Part shown: in pieces, positions 1-7,784 of the stretch
How positions within the stretch are numbered: the stretch's first letter is position 1
Layout of the letters: each line of letters begins with the position of its first letter
The notes under the pieces: generated by a model
Database searches by the model: none
Told to the model about the DNA's origin: nothing
The model's input: the letters and a program-made list of their open reading frames with translations, nothing else
Assembly (NCBI GenBank): GCA_004557855.1
Contig: SFFJ01000003.1
Span: 1 to 64,000, forward strand
From: Oscillospiraceae bacterium
GTDB taxonomy: Bacteria > Bacillota > Clostridia > Oscillospirales > Ruminococcaceae
Length of the DNA stretch: 64,000 bases
Direction: 5' to 3'
Translations under genes and position numbers: made by a program

Positions 1-245
1 CATCTGCGTGCAGTACGGATTTAGATTTTTCGTAACCGAAAAATCTAAATCCGTATCCAGCGCAGCAGGGCGACCGGGTTTTCAGGGCGCAGCCCTGAAT
101 GACTTTTGGTTACTTTTCTTCACAGAAAAGTAACGCCACGCCGGCAGGCGTACAGATTAAAACCTTTTGAAAAACTTGCGCCGCCGAAGGCGATATCCCA
201 CTATAACCTAACGGGTCGCGGGGGGTGGGGCGCGGGACTGATATT
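1..245. repeat. Family 2 mosaic repeat block 1 (cut by window edge)
   Basis: This stretch has no credible gene. It holds a 19-bp inverted repeat (14-32 and 37-55, loop TAAC, arms starting TACGGATTTAG), a short hairpin TTCAGGGC/GCCCTGAA with GCA loop near 79-97, a hairpin GTTACTTTTC/GAAAAGTAAC near 109-133, and part of the ~80-bp unit (GCCGGCAGGCG, then CTTGCGCCGCCGAAGGCG). The same modules recur in blocks 2 to 6. The block runs up to the 3' end of mnmE and probably continues off the left edge. Confidence 0.75.
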
Positions 246-276
246 TTCCGAGGAAGCATCCCCGCCGGCAGGCGGG

Positions 277-1650
277 CTATTTGCCGACGCAGAACTGCTC
301 GAATACCTTGTCGATGGCCTCCGCAGAGGCACGGCGGCCGGTGAGGGTGAGCAGGGCATCGGCGGACTGCTCCAGGCAGACCGAAACGGCATCCAGCGTT
401 TCCCCGGCGGTCAGGGCCTCGGTGCCCTCCCGCAGGCTGCGGCGGGCGGCGGTGATGCACTCAAGCTGCCTTGCATTGGCGATGACGGCGGCAGCGGGGT
501 CAAAGTGGGCAAGGCCGACCGTTTGACGGATGGCTTCGGTCAGGCGGGCAAGGCCGGTCCCGGCGGCGGCGCTGACCGATACCGACAGCGGCACCACGGC
601 GGCGATCTCCGCTTTTTCCTCCTCGGTGAGGACGGGCGGAAGGTCCTGTTTATTATAGACGGCAACGGCGGCGCGGCCCGAAAGCTGCGGCAGCCATTCC
701 CGTTCCTCGGCGGTCAGGGGGCGGCTTTCATCGAATACGGCAAGGATGAGGTCGCAGCGCTCCAGCGTGCGGCGGCTGCGCTCCACCCCGAGCTGCTCCA
801 CCGGGTCGTCGCTTTGGCGCAGACCGGCGGTATCGGAAAGACGGAGGGTGAGATCCCCCAGCCGCACCGTTTCCTCGATGACATCCCGGGTGGTGCCGGG
901 AATGGCGGTGACGATGCTGCGCTCCCGGCCGGACAGCAGATTCATCAGGGTGGATTTTCCCACATTGGCGCTGCCGATGATGGCGGTGGAAATGCCCTGC
1001 CGCACCAGCTGCCCCTGCTGCCAGCTTTGCTCCAGCCGGGAAAGGGTCTCCTCCACGCCGGTTAATTGCGTAAGCAAAACGGGGGCGGAAACCTCCTCGA
1101 CGTCCTCCTCGGGGTAGTCGATCCATGCGGAGATATGGGCGCAGCAATCGGTGAGGGTATCGGCGGCGGCCAGCACCTCCCGGTGGAGGGCGCCCTCCAT
1201 CGCACCGAGGGCGGCACGGAGGCTTTGGGTATTCTGCGCTGCTAAAATATCGATGACGCTTTCGGCCTCGGTCAGGGTCATGCGGCCGTTCATCAGCGCG
1301 CGGCGGGTGTACTCCCCGGCCTCCGCCGGTCGGGCGCCCGCGGCAACGGCGGCAGCCAGCACCTGCGAAAGCACAAACTCCCCGCCGTGGCAGCACAGCT
1401 CGGCCACGTCCTCGCCGGTATAGCTGTGGGGAGCATGGTAAACGAACAGCACCGCTTCATCCAGCAGGGCGTCCCCATGGTACACCCGGCCGAACGCACC
1501 GGTATAGCCCGGCATGGTTTCCGGGGTTTTGGCGGTATTCAGCGGGCGGAACAGCCGGCCGGCAACGGCAAGCGCCTGCGGGCCGGAAAGCCGCACCATA
1601 CCCACTCCCCCGCCGGTGGCGGTGGCAATGGCGGCGATGGTATCACGCAT
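277..1650 (-). CDS. mnmE: tRNA uridine-5-carboxymethylaminomethyl modification GTPase MnmE
   Basis: MnmE works with MnmG to build the cmnm5 modification at wobble U34 of several tRNAs. The 457-residue protein has the N-terminal tetrahydrofolate-binding/dimerisation domain (about 1-118), a helical domain, and an inserted G domain with GSANVGKS (226-233), DTAG (273-276) and NKQD (333-336). It ends in the family's C-terminal CVGK box with the catalytic Cys. I chose the second ATG (1650) because AAAGG sits 9 nt upstream of it but directly abuts the ATG at 1659; the product then begins MRDTIAAIATA, as usual for the family. In related genomes mnmE directly follows khpB; here 2.5 kb with another gene and repeats separates them. 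Confidence 0.96.
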   Translation of the reverse strand: MRDTIAAIATATGGGVGMVRLSGPQALAVAGRLFRPLNTAKTPETMPGYTGAFGRVYHGDALLDEAVLFVYHAPHSYTGEDVAELCCHGGEFVLSQVLAAAVAAGARPAEAGEYTRRALMNGRMTLTEAESVIDILAAQNTQSLRAALGAMEGALHREVLAAADTLTDCCAHISAWIDYPEEDVEEVSAPVLLTQLTGVEETLSRLEQSWQQGQLVRQGISTAIIGSANVGKSTLMNLLSGRERSIVTAIPGTTRDVIEETVRLGDLTLRLSDTAGLRQSDDPVEQLGVERSRRTLERCDLILAVFDESRPLTAEEREWLPQLSGRAAVAVYNKQDLPPVLTEEEKAEIAAVVPLSVSVSAAAGTGLARLTEAIRQTVGLAHFDPAAAVIANARQLECITAARRSLREGTEALTAGETLDAVSVCLEQSADALLTLTGRRASAEAIDKVFEQFCVGK

Positions 1651-1689
1651 GGGGGTCATCCTTTCTGTCTTTTTTAGATGAGGTTATGG

Positions 1690-1790
1690 GAATGGTCTGT
1701 GGCCGCCTTTCGGCGGGGCAAGCCTTTTACAAGTCCTGATTGGTACGTCCGCCGGCGGGCGGAAGCGTGCGTTGCGCATACTATAATAGA
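1690..1790. repeat. Partial ~80-bp repeat unit upstream of mnmE
   Basis: The stretch contains CGCCTTTCGGCGGGGCAAGC, then CTTTTACAAG and GTCCGCCGGCGGGCGG. These are the same modules as the ~80-bp units in the larger repeat blocks at 3.1-4.1, 12.6-13.3, 22.2-23.2 and 25.6-26.4 kb. It fills most of the gap between mnmE and the plus-strand promoter at 1846. Confidence 0.5.
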
Positions 1791-1845
1791 ATATCATACC
1801 ACAAAAAGGCGGCGTTGCCAATCTGTGATTTTTTGCATCTTGTGG

Positions 1846-1874
1846 TTGTATTTTTGGGACACAATTGTTATACT
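1846..1874 (+). promoter_or_regulatory. Sigma-A type promoter for the acyltransferase-like gene
   Basis: TTGTAT (1846-1851), a 17-bp spacer and TATACT (1869-1874) lie 67 bp upstream of the start codon at 1942. Confidence 0.6.
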
Positions 1875-1941
1875 GGGTAAAAAGAGATAAATATTCCGTT
1901 AAGCCCCATGGCTGTACTTCTGCAAAGTGAGGTTTTGCCCT

Positions 1942-2910
1942 ATGATGAGAGATTACTACAAAAAACTGCCCGGCGACCGCAAGGACGGCTGGAAGCTGCG
2001 CAACGTCCCGCTGTTCTTCACGGTGGTGCCCTTTATCATGCGGACCCGGCTGGACAGCCAGGACTATTATGCCGAAACGCTGGACGCCGAACCGATGATG
2101 GATTTCATGAAGGCGCACAAGGAGGATATCCCCAATCTCTCGATGATGACCATTTTTGTGGCGGCGATGGTGCGCATGATCAGCCAGCGGCCGGCACTGA
2201 ACCGGTTTGTGGTACATAATAAGCTGTACGCCCACAATTCCATCGAGATCTCCATCGCCATCAAGCGCAATATGTCCGATGACGGCGAGGAAACGATGAT
2301 CAAGCCGAGCTTTGACCCGCGGGACACCCTGCCGGATGTGCAGCGCCGGCTGGAGGAAGCCATTGCGGAAGCGATGAACCATGAAGAAGGCACCGGCATC
2401 GACGGGGTGGCGGGCTGGCTGGGCAAGCTGCCTGCGTTCCTGTTCCGATTCGCCGTTTCGCTCATCCACTTCCTGGACAATAACGGCTGGCTGCCCCGGA
2501 AGCTGACCCAGGCCAGTCCCTGGCATTGCAGCGCCATGTTCACCAATGTCGGCTCCCTCGGCATCGGGCCCATCTACCACCACTTGACCGAGCTGGGGAC
2601 CTACAGCTGCTTTATCGCCATGGGCAAGCGGGAGCGCCAGACCGTTTACGATGAAAACGGCGAAGCCTCCGTCCGCCGCACCGTCGGCATGAAGATCGTC
2701 AACGATGAGCGCATCTGCGACGGGTACTACTATGCCAGCTCGATGCGGATGCTGCGCCGCCTGCTGAATAACCCCGCCCTGCTGATGGAGCCACCCAAGC
2801 GTGTCATGCTGGACCCCGCCGTTTCCAATCCGCTGATCAACGACCCCAACGCCGGGGTGGATGCCGCCGAGGAGGAGCATTGCGAACGGGAGACCGCAGC
2901 GGCGGAATGA
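1942..2910 (+). CDS. CAT/2-oxoacid dehydrogenase acyltransferase-fold protein lacking the catalytic His
   Basis: The 322-residue protein resembles the catalytic domain of dihydrolipoyl acyltransferases and chloramphenicol acetyltransferases. It has a TNVGSLGIG stretch (about 202-210), matching the 'sNlG' strand of that fold, and a C-terminal segment aligning to the HxxxDG active site. There the sequence reads ExxxDG (Glu256 to Gly261): Asp and Gly are kept and the catalytic His is replaced by Glu. No lipoyl domain precedes it and no dehydrogenase genes are nearby. ATG 1942 was preferred over GTG 1927 because GTGAGG lies 9 nt upstream. It has its own promoter and terminator and is inserted between khpB and mnmE. 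The fold is fairly sure; the function is unknown and classical acetyl transfer is doubtful. Confidence 0.75.
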   Translation: MMRDYYKKLPGDRKDGWKLRNVPLFFTVVPFIMRTRLDSQDYYAETLDAEPMMDFMKAHKEDIPNLSMMTIFVAAMVRMISQRPALNRFVVHNKLYAHNSIEISIAIKRNMSDDGEETMIKPSFDPRDTLPDVQRRLEEAIAEAMNHEEGTGIDGVAGWLGKLPAFLFRFAVSLIHFLDNNGWLPRKLTQASPWHCSAMFTNVGSLGIGPIYHHLTELGTYSCFIAMGKRERQTVYDENGEASVRRTVGMKIVNDERICDGYYYASSMRMLRRLLNNPALLMEPPKRVMLDPAVSNPLINDPNAGVDAAEEEHCERETAAAE

Positions 2911-2947
2911 TGCCGTGCAAAAGCAGTAAATATTCAACAAAATACAG

Positions 2948-2976
2948 GGCCTGCTGCGGAAAGCAGGCCTTTTTTC
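2948..2976 (+). terminator. Rho-independent terminator after the acyltransferase-like gene
   Basis: Stem GGCCTGCT/AGCAGGCC with a 6-nt loop, followed by TTTTTTCTTT, 38 nt after the stop codon. Confidence 0.9.
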
Positions 2977-3099
2977 TTTGGTTTTGTCCGTTGGCGGCGG
3001 TATAAAATGTTGAAAACTGTGTGATAAGCGGGGAAAACTTCTACCATTCGGGTAGAGAATGTGCATATTTATCAAATGGGAGAAAGTGGGTGCGGCGGC

Positions 3100-4085
3100 T
3101 TCCTTGAATAAATATCCCCTGCGGCGGGGGGGCTTTTGTGCTTTCCGGCAGATGGACATGACACCATTTGCAATCGCCTAACGTCGGGCGGGTTATGCAA
3201 AAGGTTTTAATCTGTACGCCTGCCGGCGGGGCGGCATGAGATAGTTTGTAATCACCTTCGGTGGGGAAAGTTTTATAAAAGGTTATAGATTGTACGGCTG
3301 CCGGCGGGGCATAAAAAAATTTGTTATCGCCTAACGGCGGCGCAGGTCTTTTAGATATCATAGTCAGCACGCCTACCCGGCGGGGGCCTACTTTTGTGCG
3401 TACAAAAGTAGGCAAAATACGCTTGGGGCTCTGCCCCAAGACTCCGACGCACCGGAACGCCCGCCCGGAAAACCAAAGGGCGGTTTCCCGGAGCGTGGGC
3501 TAAACGGTGCTTATAAGGTGCCGCAGCGCATTTTTATCGCCGCTGCGCTGGAGCGCAGAACGGCGAACCACCACCCCTGTCCCCTCCTCAAAGGAGGGGA
3601 ACTAGGGGGCGGGAAAGCGAATACTTTAAGGTCAGCAGTTTGCGCTTTTTGCAAGCCCTAACTATCCCGAGAGCGTTGCTTTCGATAACTAATCGCCAAC
3701 CCATCCGGGCCCCTTTCCCGCATCGGGAAAGGGGGTGGGGGGAAAGGGCAAATGCGCTGCGGCTACTTTGGGAGCGTATCTGTGCGCAGTACGGATTGAA
3801 TTTCGGCTCCCGCCGAAATTCAATCCGTATCCAGCACTGCAAGCGACAGAAAGGGGTTCGTCAAGGGGGAACCTGTCCCCCTTGACCGTGTTTTGCTGAC
3901 TTTTGCACGAACAAAAGTCAGCCCCCGCCGGGTAGGCGTGCTAATTAAGTTTTTTATAAAACTTGCGCCACCGAAGGTGAGTACAAACTTTTTCACGAAC
4001 GCCACGGCGGCGAGCCGTACAGACTGTCACCTTTCGGTGACTTTTCCCCGCCGATAGGCGAGAAGAAACTGTGTCACATCCATCT
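3100..4085. repeat. Family 2 mosaic repeat block 2
   Basis: This is about 1 kb without a credible gene. From the left: three ~78-bp units marked by TGCCGGCGGG (3221, 3299) and ACCCGGCGGG (about 3375); hairpin CCTACTTTTGT/ACAAAAGTAGG; hairpin CTTGGGG/CCCCAAG; a module with GCTAAACGGTGCTTATAAGG (about 3500-3519); a paired CCCCTCCT...AGGAGGGG segment; hairpin CTTTCCCG/CGGGAAAG; an 18-bp inverted repeat at 3790-3829 (arms start TACGGATTGAA); hairpin TGACTTTTG/CAAAAGTCA near 3900; and another ~80-bp unit. Most modules are inverted relative to blocks 5 and 6. Open frames here are repeat-derived. Confidence 0.8.
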
Positions 4086-4099
4086 GCCGAAAGGCAAAG

Positions 4100-4119
4100 C
4101 CCCCGGGGGTACCGGGGGT
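4100..4119 (-). terminator. Likely terminator after khpB
   Basis: On the minus strand, just after the khpB stop, CCCCCGG and CCGGGGG pair around a short loop and are followed by CTTTGCC. The T-run is short, so this is less certain than the other terminators. Confidence 0.45.
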
Positions 4120-4129
4120 TTGGGTCGGA

Positions 4130-5245
4130 TCAGATATCGATTTTGCCGTAGCGCTTGCCGGTATTGGCGGAGAGGATCTCCTGCTCTACGCTGCTCTTTT
4201 CCGCCTTGGGGGCGGTTTCGGGCTGCTCCCGGCGGACGGGACCGCCGATGGCGGGCGGGTCCTCCAGGCGGGGGCGGCGCTCCCCGGCGGGGCGACTGCG
4301 ACGCTCGCCGTCATTGCGGCGTTCACTGCGGTTGCCGGGATTGCCGCGGCGGTTGTTGTTGTTCCGGCCACGGCCGCCGCTGCGGCTGCCGTCCTTGCCG
4401 CCGGTGGGCGGTACGGTGGAGCTGATCACCACACGGCGGTTGGGCTCCACACCGGTGGAGGAGCTGGTAGCGCCCTTGACGGTGGAAACGGCACCGTGGA
4501 TGATGCGGCGCTCATAGGGGTTCATCGGCTCCAGCGTGATGCTGCGGCCGGTACGCACGGCCTGATTGGCCAGCTTGCGGGCCAGTGCCTCCAGGGTGCG
4601 GGCACGCTTCTCACGGTAGTTGCCGCTATCGATGGAAAGACGGATATATTCGCCCTCCCCGCGGTTGGCAACCAGGCTGGCCAGATACTGAATGGCATCC
4701 AGCGTTTCGCCGCGGCGGCCGATGACCCCGCCGATCTGCTCGCCGGAAAGCTGCAGACGGACGTTTTCCTCATAATAGCGGGGGGTCAGGGTGAATTCGG
4801 CAATACCCATCGCGGTCAAAATCTCGCTGACATAGGCGGCGGCCTTTTCTACCTTGGCGCGCACCTCGTCGGTCGGCTCGATCTCCACCGGGGCGGCCTT
4901 TTCCTCCTCGATGGCGCGGGGCTTTTCGGATTTTTCGGGTTTTTCGGTCTTTACAGGCTTTTCGGGGCGGGCGGGCTTTTCGGCACGCTCGGCCCTGGGG
5001 GGCTTATTCTCCTTGCGGGGAGCCTCCTGCCGGCGGGGCTTTTCGCTCCTTGCGGGCTTTTCATCGGGCAGCTCCGCCCAGACACGCACCTTGGCGGGGA
5101 GCTTTTTCAGCCCCAGAAAGCCGCCCTTGCGGGGCAGGTCAATGATCTCGAACTGCACCTCATCGCGGGGCAGGCCCAGCAGCAGGGCGCCGCTTTCGAT
5201 GGCGGCATTGGCGTCTGCGCCGGTAGCAACGATCTCTTTTATCAT
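4130..5245 (-). CDS. khpB: RNA-binding protein KhpB/Jag (Jag_N-KH-R3H) with a long RG-rich tail
   Basis: KhpB (Jag/EloR) binds RNA, usually with KhpA, and influences cell elongation in Firmicutes. The 371-residue product has a Jag_N domain (about 1-55), a Lys/Glu/Pro/Arg low-complexity linker (60-125), a KH domain with the GRRG loop at 176-179, and an R3H domain (about 215-275) containing NPYERRIIH (242-250). It then carries an unusual tail (about 280-371) rich in Arg, Gly and Asn that is expected to be disordered. The B. subtilis protein is about 208 residues, so linker and tail together add roughly 160. It starts 24 nt after yidC stops, within the rpmH-rnpA-yidD-yidC-khpB run. Identity is sure; a role for the tail in RNA binding is inference. 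Confidence 0.95.
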   Translation of the reverse strand: MIKEIVATGADANAAIESGALLLGLPRDEVQFEIIDLPRKGGFLGLKKLPAKVRVWAELPDEKPARSEKPRRQEAPRKENKPPRAERAEKPARPEKPVKTEKPEKSEKPRAIEEEKAAPVEIEPTDEVRAKVEKAAAYVSEILTAMGIAEFTLTPRYYEENVRLQLSGEQIGGVIGRRGETLDAIQYLASLVANRGEGEYIRLSIDSGNYREKRARTLEALARKLANQAVRTGRSITLEPMNPYERRIIHGAVSTVKGATSSSTGVEPNRRVVISSTVPPTGGKDGSRSGGRGRNNNNRRGNPGNRSERRNDGERRSRPAGERRPRLEDPPAIGGPVRREQPETAPKAEKSSVEQEILSANTGKRYGKIDI

Positions 5246-5269
5246 ATCAATTACCTCTTTGGTCAGACA

Positions 5270-6310
5270 TCAATCATCGATATATTCATCGCCGTACTTT
5301 TCGGCATAGCGGCGGCGGGCTTCCTTTATCTTTTCCTTATCGGAAAGGAAGCTGGTGTCCTCCACCGTTTCGCCGTTCTTCAGGGCTTCCTTGGCCCGCT
5401 TCTTGGCCTCGATGCGCTCCTGGCGCTCCCGTTCGGCACGCTCCTTGGCCTCGGCCTGCAGCTTTTCCGCGACCTCCTTGGGGTTGTAGATCTTATTGAG
5501 GATGATAGCCTGGATGCAGCCGAATACGTTGGAAAGGGTCCAGTAGATACCTACGCCCACCGGCACCAGGAAGGTGAACCACAGGGACATCAGGGGCATA
5601 AAGTACATCATCATCTTCATGCTGGCGCCGGCCTGGCCCATATTGGGGCTGTTGCGCATGGAAATGACAGAGGACAGCAGCGCGGTAACACCGGAGAGGA
5701 TGGGAACCAGCACCAGCCAGTTCCAGCCGCCCTGCCACGGCAGGTTGGGGGTGCCGGCCAGGTTAAGACCCAGGAAGTTCATATTGAGCGACTGGATCTT
5801 TTCGATGACGTCGGCGCCGACGGCGGAATAAGCGGCGGGGTTCTGCATAACGCTCTGGTAGATGTTGATCTGGGGGGCATAGCCCACAACGGCAACGCCC
5901 AGCCCGGAGGCGACCTCGGTAAGGGCGGCAATGGTCTCCTTGGAGAAGCGCAGCAGGTGGGTCAGGGGCTTATATACTACATCCAACAAACCGAAGATGA
6001 CCGGGAACTGGATGAGCAGGGTGCCGCAGCCGCTCATGGGGTTGTAGTTTTCCTTGGCGTAGAGGGCCTGCAGCTCCTCATTCATTTTGGCCTGATTATT
6101 CTTGTACTTGGCCTGGATCTCCTGCATCTTGGGCTGGATGATCTGCATTTTTACCGAGGACTTCTGCTGCTTGAGACCCAGCGGGAACAGCAGCGCCTTA
6201 ACGATAAGGGTGAACAGCACCAGTGCCAGACCATAGCTGCTTACCAGATGATACAGGCCATACATCAGCCACCCGAAGGGGTAGCCGAAAACTGTCATAA
6301 TAAAATTCAT
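5270..6310 (-). CDS. yidC: Membrane protein insertase YidC/Oxa1
   Basis: YidC inserts and folds membrane proteins, alone or with SecYEG. The 346-residue protein has the Oxa1-type core: a first helix around 25-45 leading into a charged cytoplasmic hairpin rich in Lys and Gln (46-85), helices near 95-115, 175-195 and 215-255, and a charged C-terminal tail (270-346) rich in Arg, Glu and Lys. The groove arginine of the classical enzyme is Lys38 here (in LIVKALLFPL). I see no clear lipobox signal peptide at this start. It overlaps yidD by 4 nt (ATGA), which implies coupled translation. Confidence 0.95.
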   Translation of the reverse strand: MNFIMTVFGYPFGWLMYGLYHLVSSYGLALVLFTLIVKALLFPLGLKQQKSSVKMQIIQPKMQEIQAKYKNNQAKMNEELQALYAKENYNPMSGCGTLLIQFPVIFGLLDVVYKPLTHLLRFSKETIAALTEVASGLGVAVVGYAPQINIYQSVMQNPAAYSAVGADVIEKIQSLNMNFLGLNLAGTPNLPWQGGWNWLVLVPILSGVTALLSSVISMRNSPNMGQAGASMKMMMYFMPLMSLWFTFLVPVGVGIYWTLSNVFGCIQAIILNKIYNPKEVAEKLQAEAKERAERERQERIEAKKRAKEALKNGETVEDTSFLSDKEKIKEARRRYAEKYGDEYIDD

Positions 6311-6684
6311 ATAGATGGTCCTCCGTTCCCATTATAATGGGAGAATGGTTGCCCGTCCCCGGCGGTTGCTGCGGGGCGGCGGGATGATGGGTCGGCCTGC
6401 TGCTCCTCCATGGCCCCGGCGAAGGGACGCAGGGTGAAGCGGTGGGGTACCGGGTCGTACCCCGGGCGGCCGAAGGGCTGACACCTTGCCACACGGCACA
6501 GGGTCAGCAGGCTCCCCCGGATGGGGCCGAAGCGCCGCAGCGCCGTGACCGCATAGCAGGAGCAGGTGGGGGAAAACCGGCATCGGGGAGGAATAAGAGG
6601 GGAGATGCACTTCTGATAAAGCCGGATGGGCAGGATCAGCAGCTCACTGCATATTTTTTTCAGGAAAAGCCACAGCCGTTTCAT
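6307..6684 (-). CDS. yidD: Membrane protein insertion efficiency factor YidD
   Basis: YidD is a small membrane-associated protein that aids YidC-dependent insertion. The family core is at residues 1-80, including IRLYQKCISPLIPPRCRFSP and the Cys-containing PTCSCYA stretch. At 125 residues it is longer than the usual 70-90; the extra C-terminus (about 85-125) is low-complexity and Pro/Arg/Gly-rich. It overlaps rnpA upstream and yidC downstream by 4 nt each. Confidence 0.94.
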   Translation of the reverse strand: MKRLWLFLKKICSELLILPIRLYQKCISPLIPPRCRFSPTCSCYAVTALRRFGPIRGSLLTLCRVARCQPFGRPGYDPVPHRFTLRPFAGAMEEQQADPSSRRPAATAGDGQPFSHYNGNGGPSI

Positions 6685-7043
6685 GCTCTGCCCGCCTCCC
6701 GTACAGCGGAGGGTGCGGCGGTCAATGCGGCGATCTGCCCGAGCATCGCCTGCTGCACCGGCTGCATTTTACAGTGGGCGGTGCGGCTGCGCGCCACAAA
6801 GATAAAATCATATCCCTGCGGCAGCTGCGCCTCCAGCCCGGTATAGGCGGCACGGATGACCCGTTTGGCACGGTTGCGGCGGACGGCATCCCCTACCCTT
6901 TTGCTGGCGGTGATGCCGATGCGGTTGTGTCCCAGCCGGTTGCGGGCACAGTAGGTGACCAGCAGCGGGCCGGTTTTGCACTTTGCCCGGCGATACATCC
7001 GGGTAAAGTCGCGGTTTTTTTTGATGATAACGGTGGTTTTCAT
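6681..7043 (-). CDS. rnpA: Ribonuclease P protein component
   Basis: RnpA is the protein subunit of RNase P, which trims the 5' leader from pre-tRNAs. The 120-residue product shows the signature RRNRAKRVIRAAY and the preceding GITASKRVG strand. The frame stays open for 30 more codons upstream, but the family normally begins near MKTTVIIKKNRDF and AAAGGGA lies upstream of the ATG at 7043, so I use that start. The gene overlaps yidD by 4 nt. It is separated from rpmH by about 200 bp containing a hairpin with T-run. Confidence 0.96.
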   Translation of the reverse strand: MKTTVIIKKNRDFTRMYRRAKCKTGPLLVTYCARNRLGHNRIGITASKRVGDAVRRNRAKRVIRAAYTGLEAQLPQGYDFIFVARSRTAHCKMQPVQQAMLGQIAALTAAPSAVREAGRA

Positions 7044-7208
7044 TTTGGGGTCCCTTTCCCTGCGCCAATGGAAGTGCAGGCGGTAATGCGGTGTGCCGGA
7101 CCGGGAGGAAGAAGAAGTGGGCGTCCCTTTCACACCGCTTGCTGCATTACGGTTCCCTTGGGTGAAAAATAACTGGTACTTGCCACGGCCTTTCGGCCAT
7201 TAAAAACA

Positions 7209-7241
7209 ATGCCCACGGCACCTGCGCTGTGGGCATCTTTT
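7209..7241 (-). terminator. Terminator or attenuator between rpmH and rnpA
   Basis: ATGCCCAC (7209-7216) pairs with GTGGGCAT (7229-7236). T-rich tracts follow on both strands (ATCTTTTTT on plus, TGTTTTTAATGG on minus). On the minus strand it sits directly after the rpmH stop, so it may reduce read-through into rnpA, which needs far less product than the ribosomal protein. Confidence 0.7.
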
Positions 7242-7376
7242 TTAGTGGGTCAGTCTGGCTCTGCCCTTGGCACGTCTGCGGGCCAGGACCTTGCGGCCGT
7301 TTGCGGTGGCCATTCTCTTTCTGAACCCATGGACCTTGCTTCTCTGTCTCTTTTTGGGCTGATAAGTTCTGAGCAT
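7242..7376 (-). CDS. rpmH: 50S ribosomal protein L34
   Basis: L34 is 44 residues, highly basic, and begins MLRTYQPKKRQRSKVHGFR, the family's near-invariant start. The frame is open for 26 more codons upstream, but those residues are unrelated to L34. It is the first gene of the minus-strand run leaving the origin and is driven by the strong promoter at 7489-7518. Confidence 0.98.
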   Translation of the reverse strand: MLRTYQPKKRQRSKVHGFRKRMATANGRKVLARRRAKGRARLTH

Positions 7377-7488
7377 GTTCGTTCCCCTCCTTCCGGGTCT
7401 TGGCGGCGGCCCCGGCGCGGGAGCCTGCCTGATGTGGTCGGTCGTCTGTCCCAACGCGCTATTGGGAGAGATGACCCTGCAATTGTGA

Positions 7489-7518
7489 ATTATACCTTAA
7501 ATCTTGTCCCGATGTCAA
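7489..7518 (-). promoter_or_regulatory. rpmH promoter
   Basis: On the minus strand TTGACA (7518-7513), an 18-bp spacer and TATAAT (7494-7489) form a consensus sigma-A promoter 113 bp upstream of rpmH. Confidence 0.85.
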
Positions 7519-7698
7519 GAAAAAGCTGCTGTTTTAGCGGGATTTCTCAAGGTTTTTCTCGGGGCGGGGTGTAAATAGTATAGGGAGCCGCCCGCCGCCA
7601 CAAGATGTAGGTTCCCCGGCCGGCGGAAACGGGAAAAATCTCTCCACCCTTCCGCGCCCGGACTGTTGAAAAAAACTGCGGTTTTCGGGGTGTTTCTG

Positions 7699-7727
7699 TT
7701 GTAATTCCCCCCGTAATCTGCTATTAT
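7699..7727 (+). promoter_or_regulatory. dnaA promoter
   Basis: TTGTAA (7699-7704), a 17-bp spacer and TATTAT (7722-7727), 57 bp before dnaA. The 200 bp between this and the rpmH promoter contain nothing else I can name. Confidence 0.7.
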
Positions 7728-7748
7728 ATTAAATAGGTATCTGTACCC

Positions 7749-7757
7749 TGTGGAAAA
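7749..7757 (+). promoter_or_regulatory. DnaA-box-like site in the dnaA leader
   Basis: TGTGGAAAA is the complement of TTTTCCACA, two mismatches from the classical TTATCCACA. It lies between the dnaA -10 box and start codon, where DnaA binding could repress its own transcription. The same variant recurs three times at 25499-25528. Confidence 0.55.
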
Positions 7758-7784
7758 CAGCGGCATAAAGGAAAGAGGTTTTCT

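Noticed and set aside
1942..2910. Chloramphenicol resistance gene (CAT)
   Set aside because: Only the fold is shared; the catalytic His is missing and length and other motifs differ, so resistance is not supported.
3041..4005. Open frames of 60-130 codons inside the Family 2 repeat blocks
   Set aside because: They recur with the repeats themselves, change frame between copies and lack ribosome sites; they follow from hairpin modules, not selection on protein.
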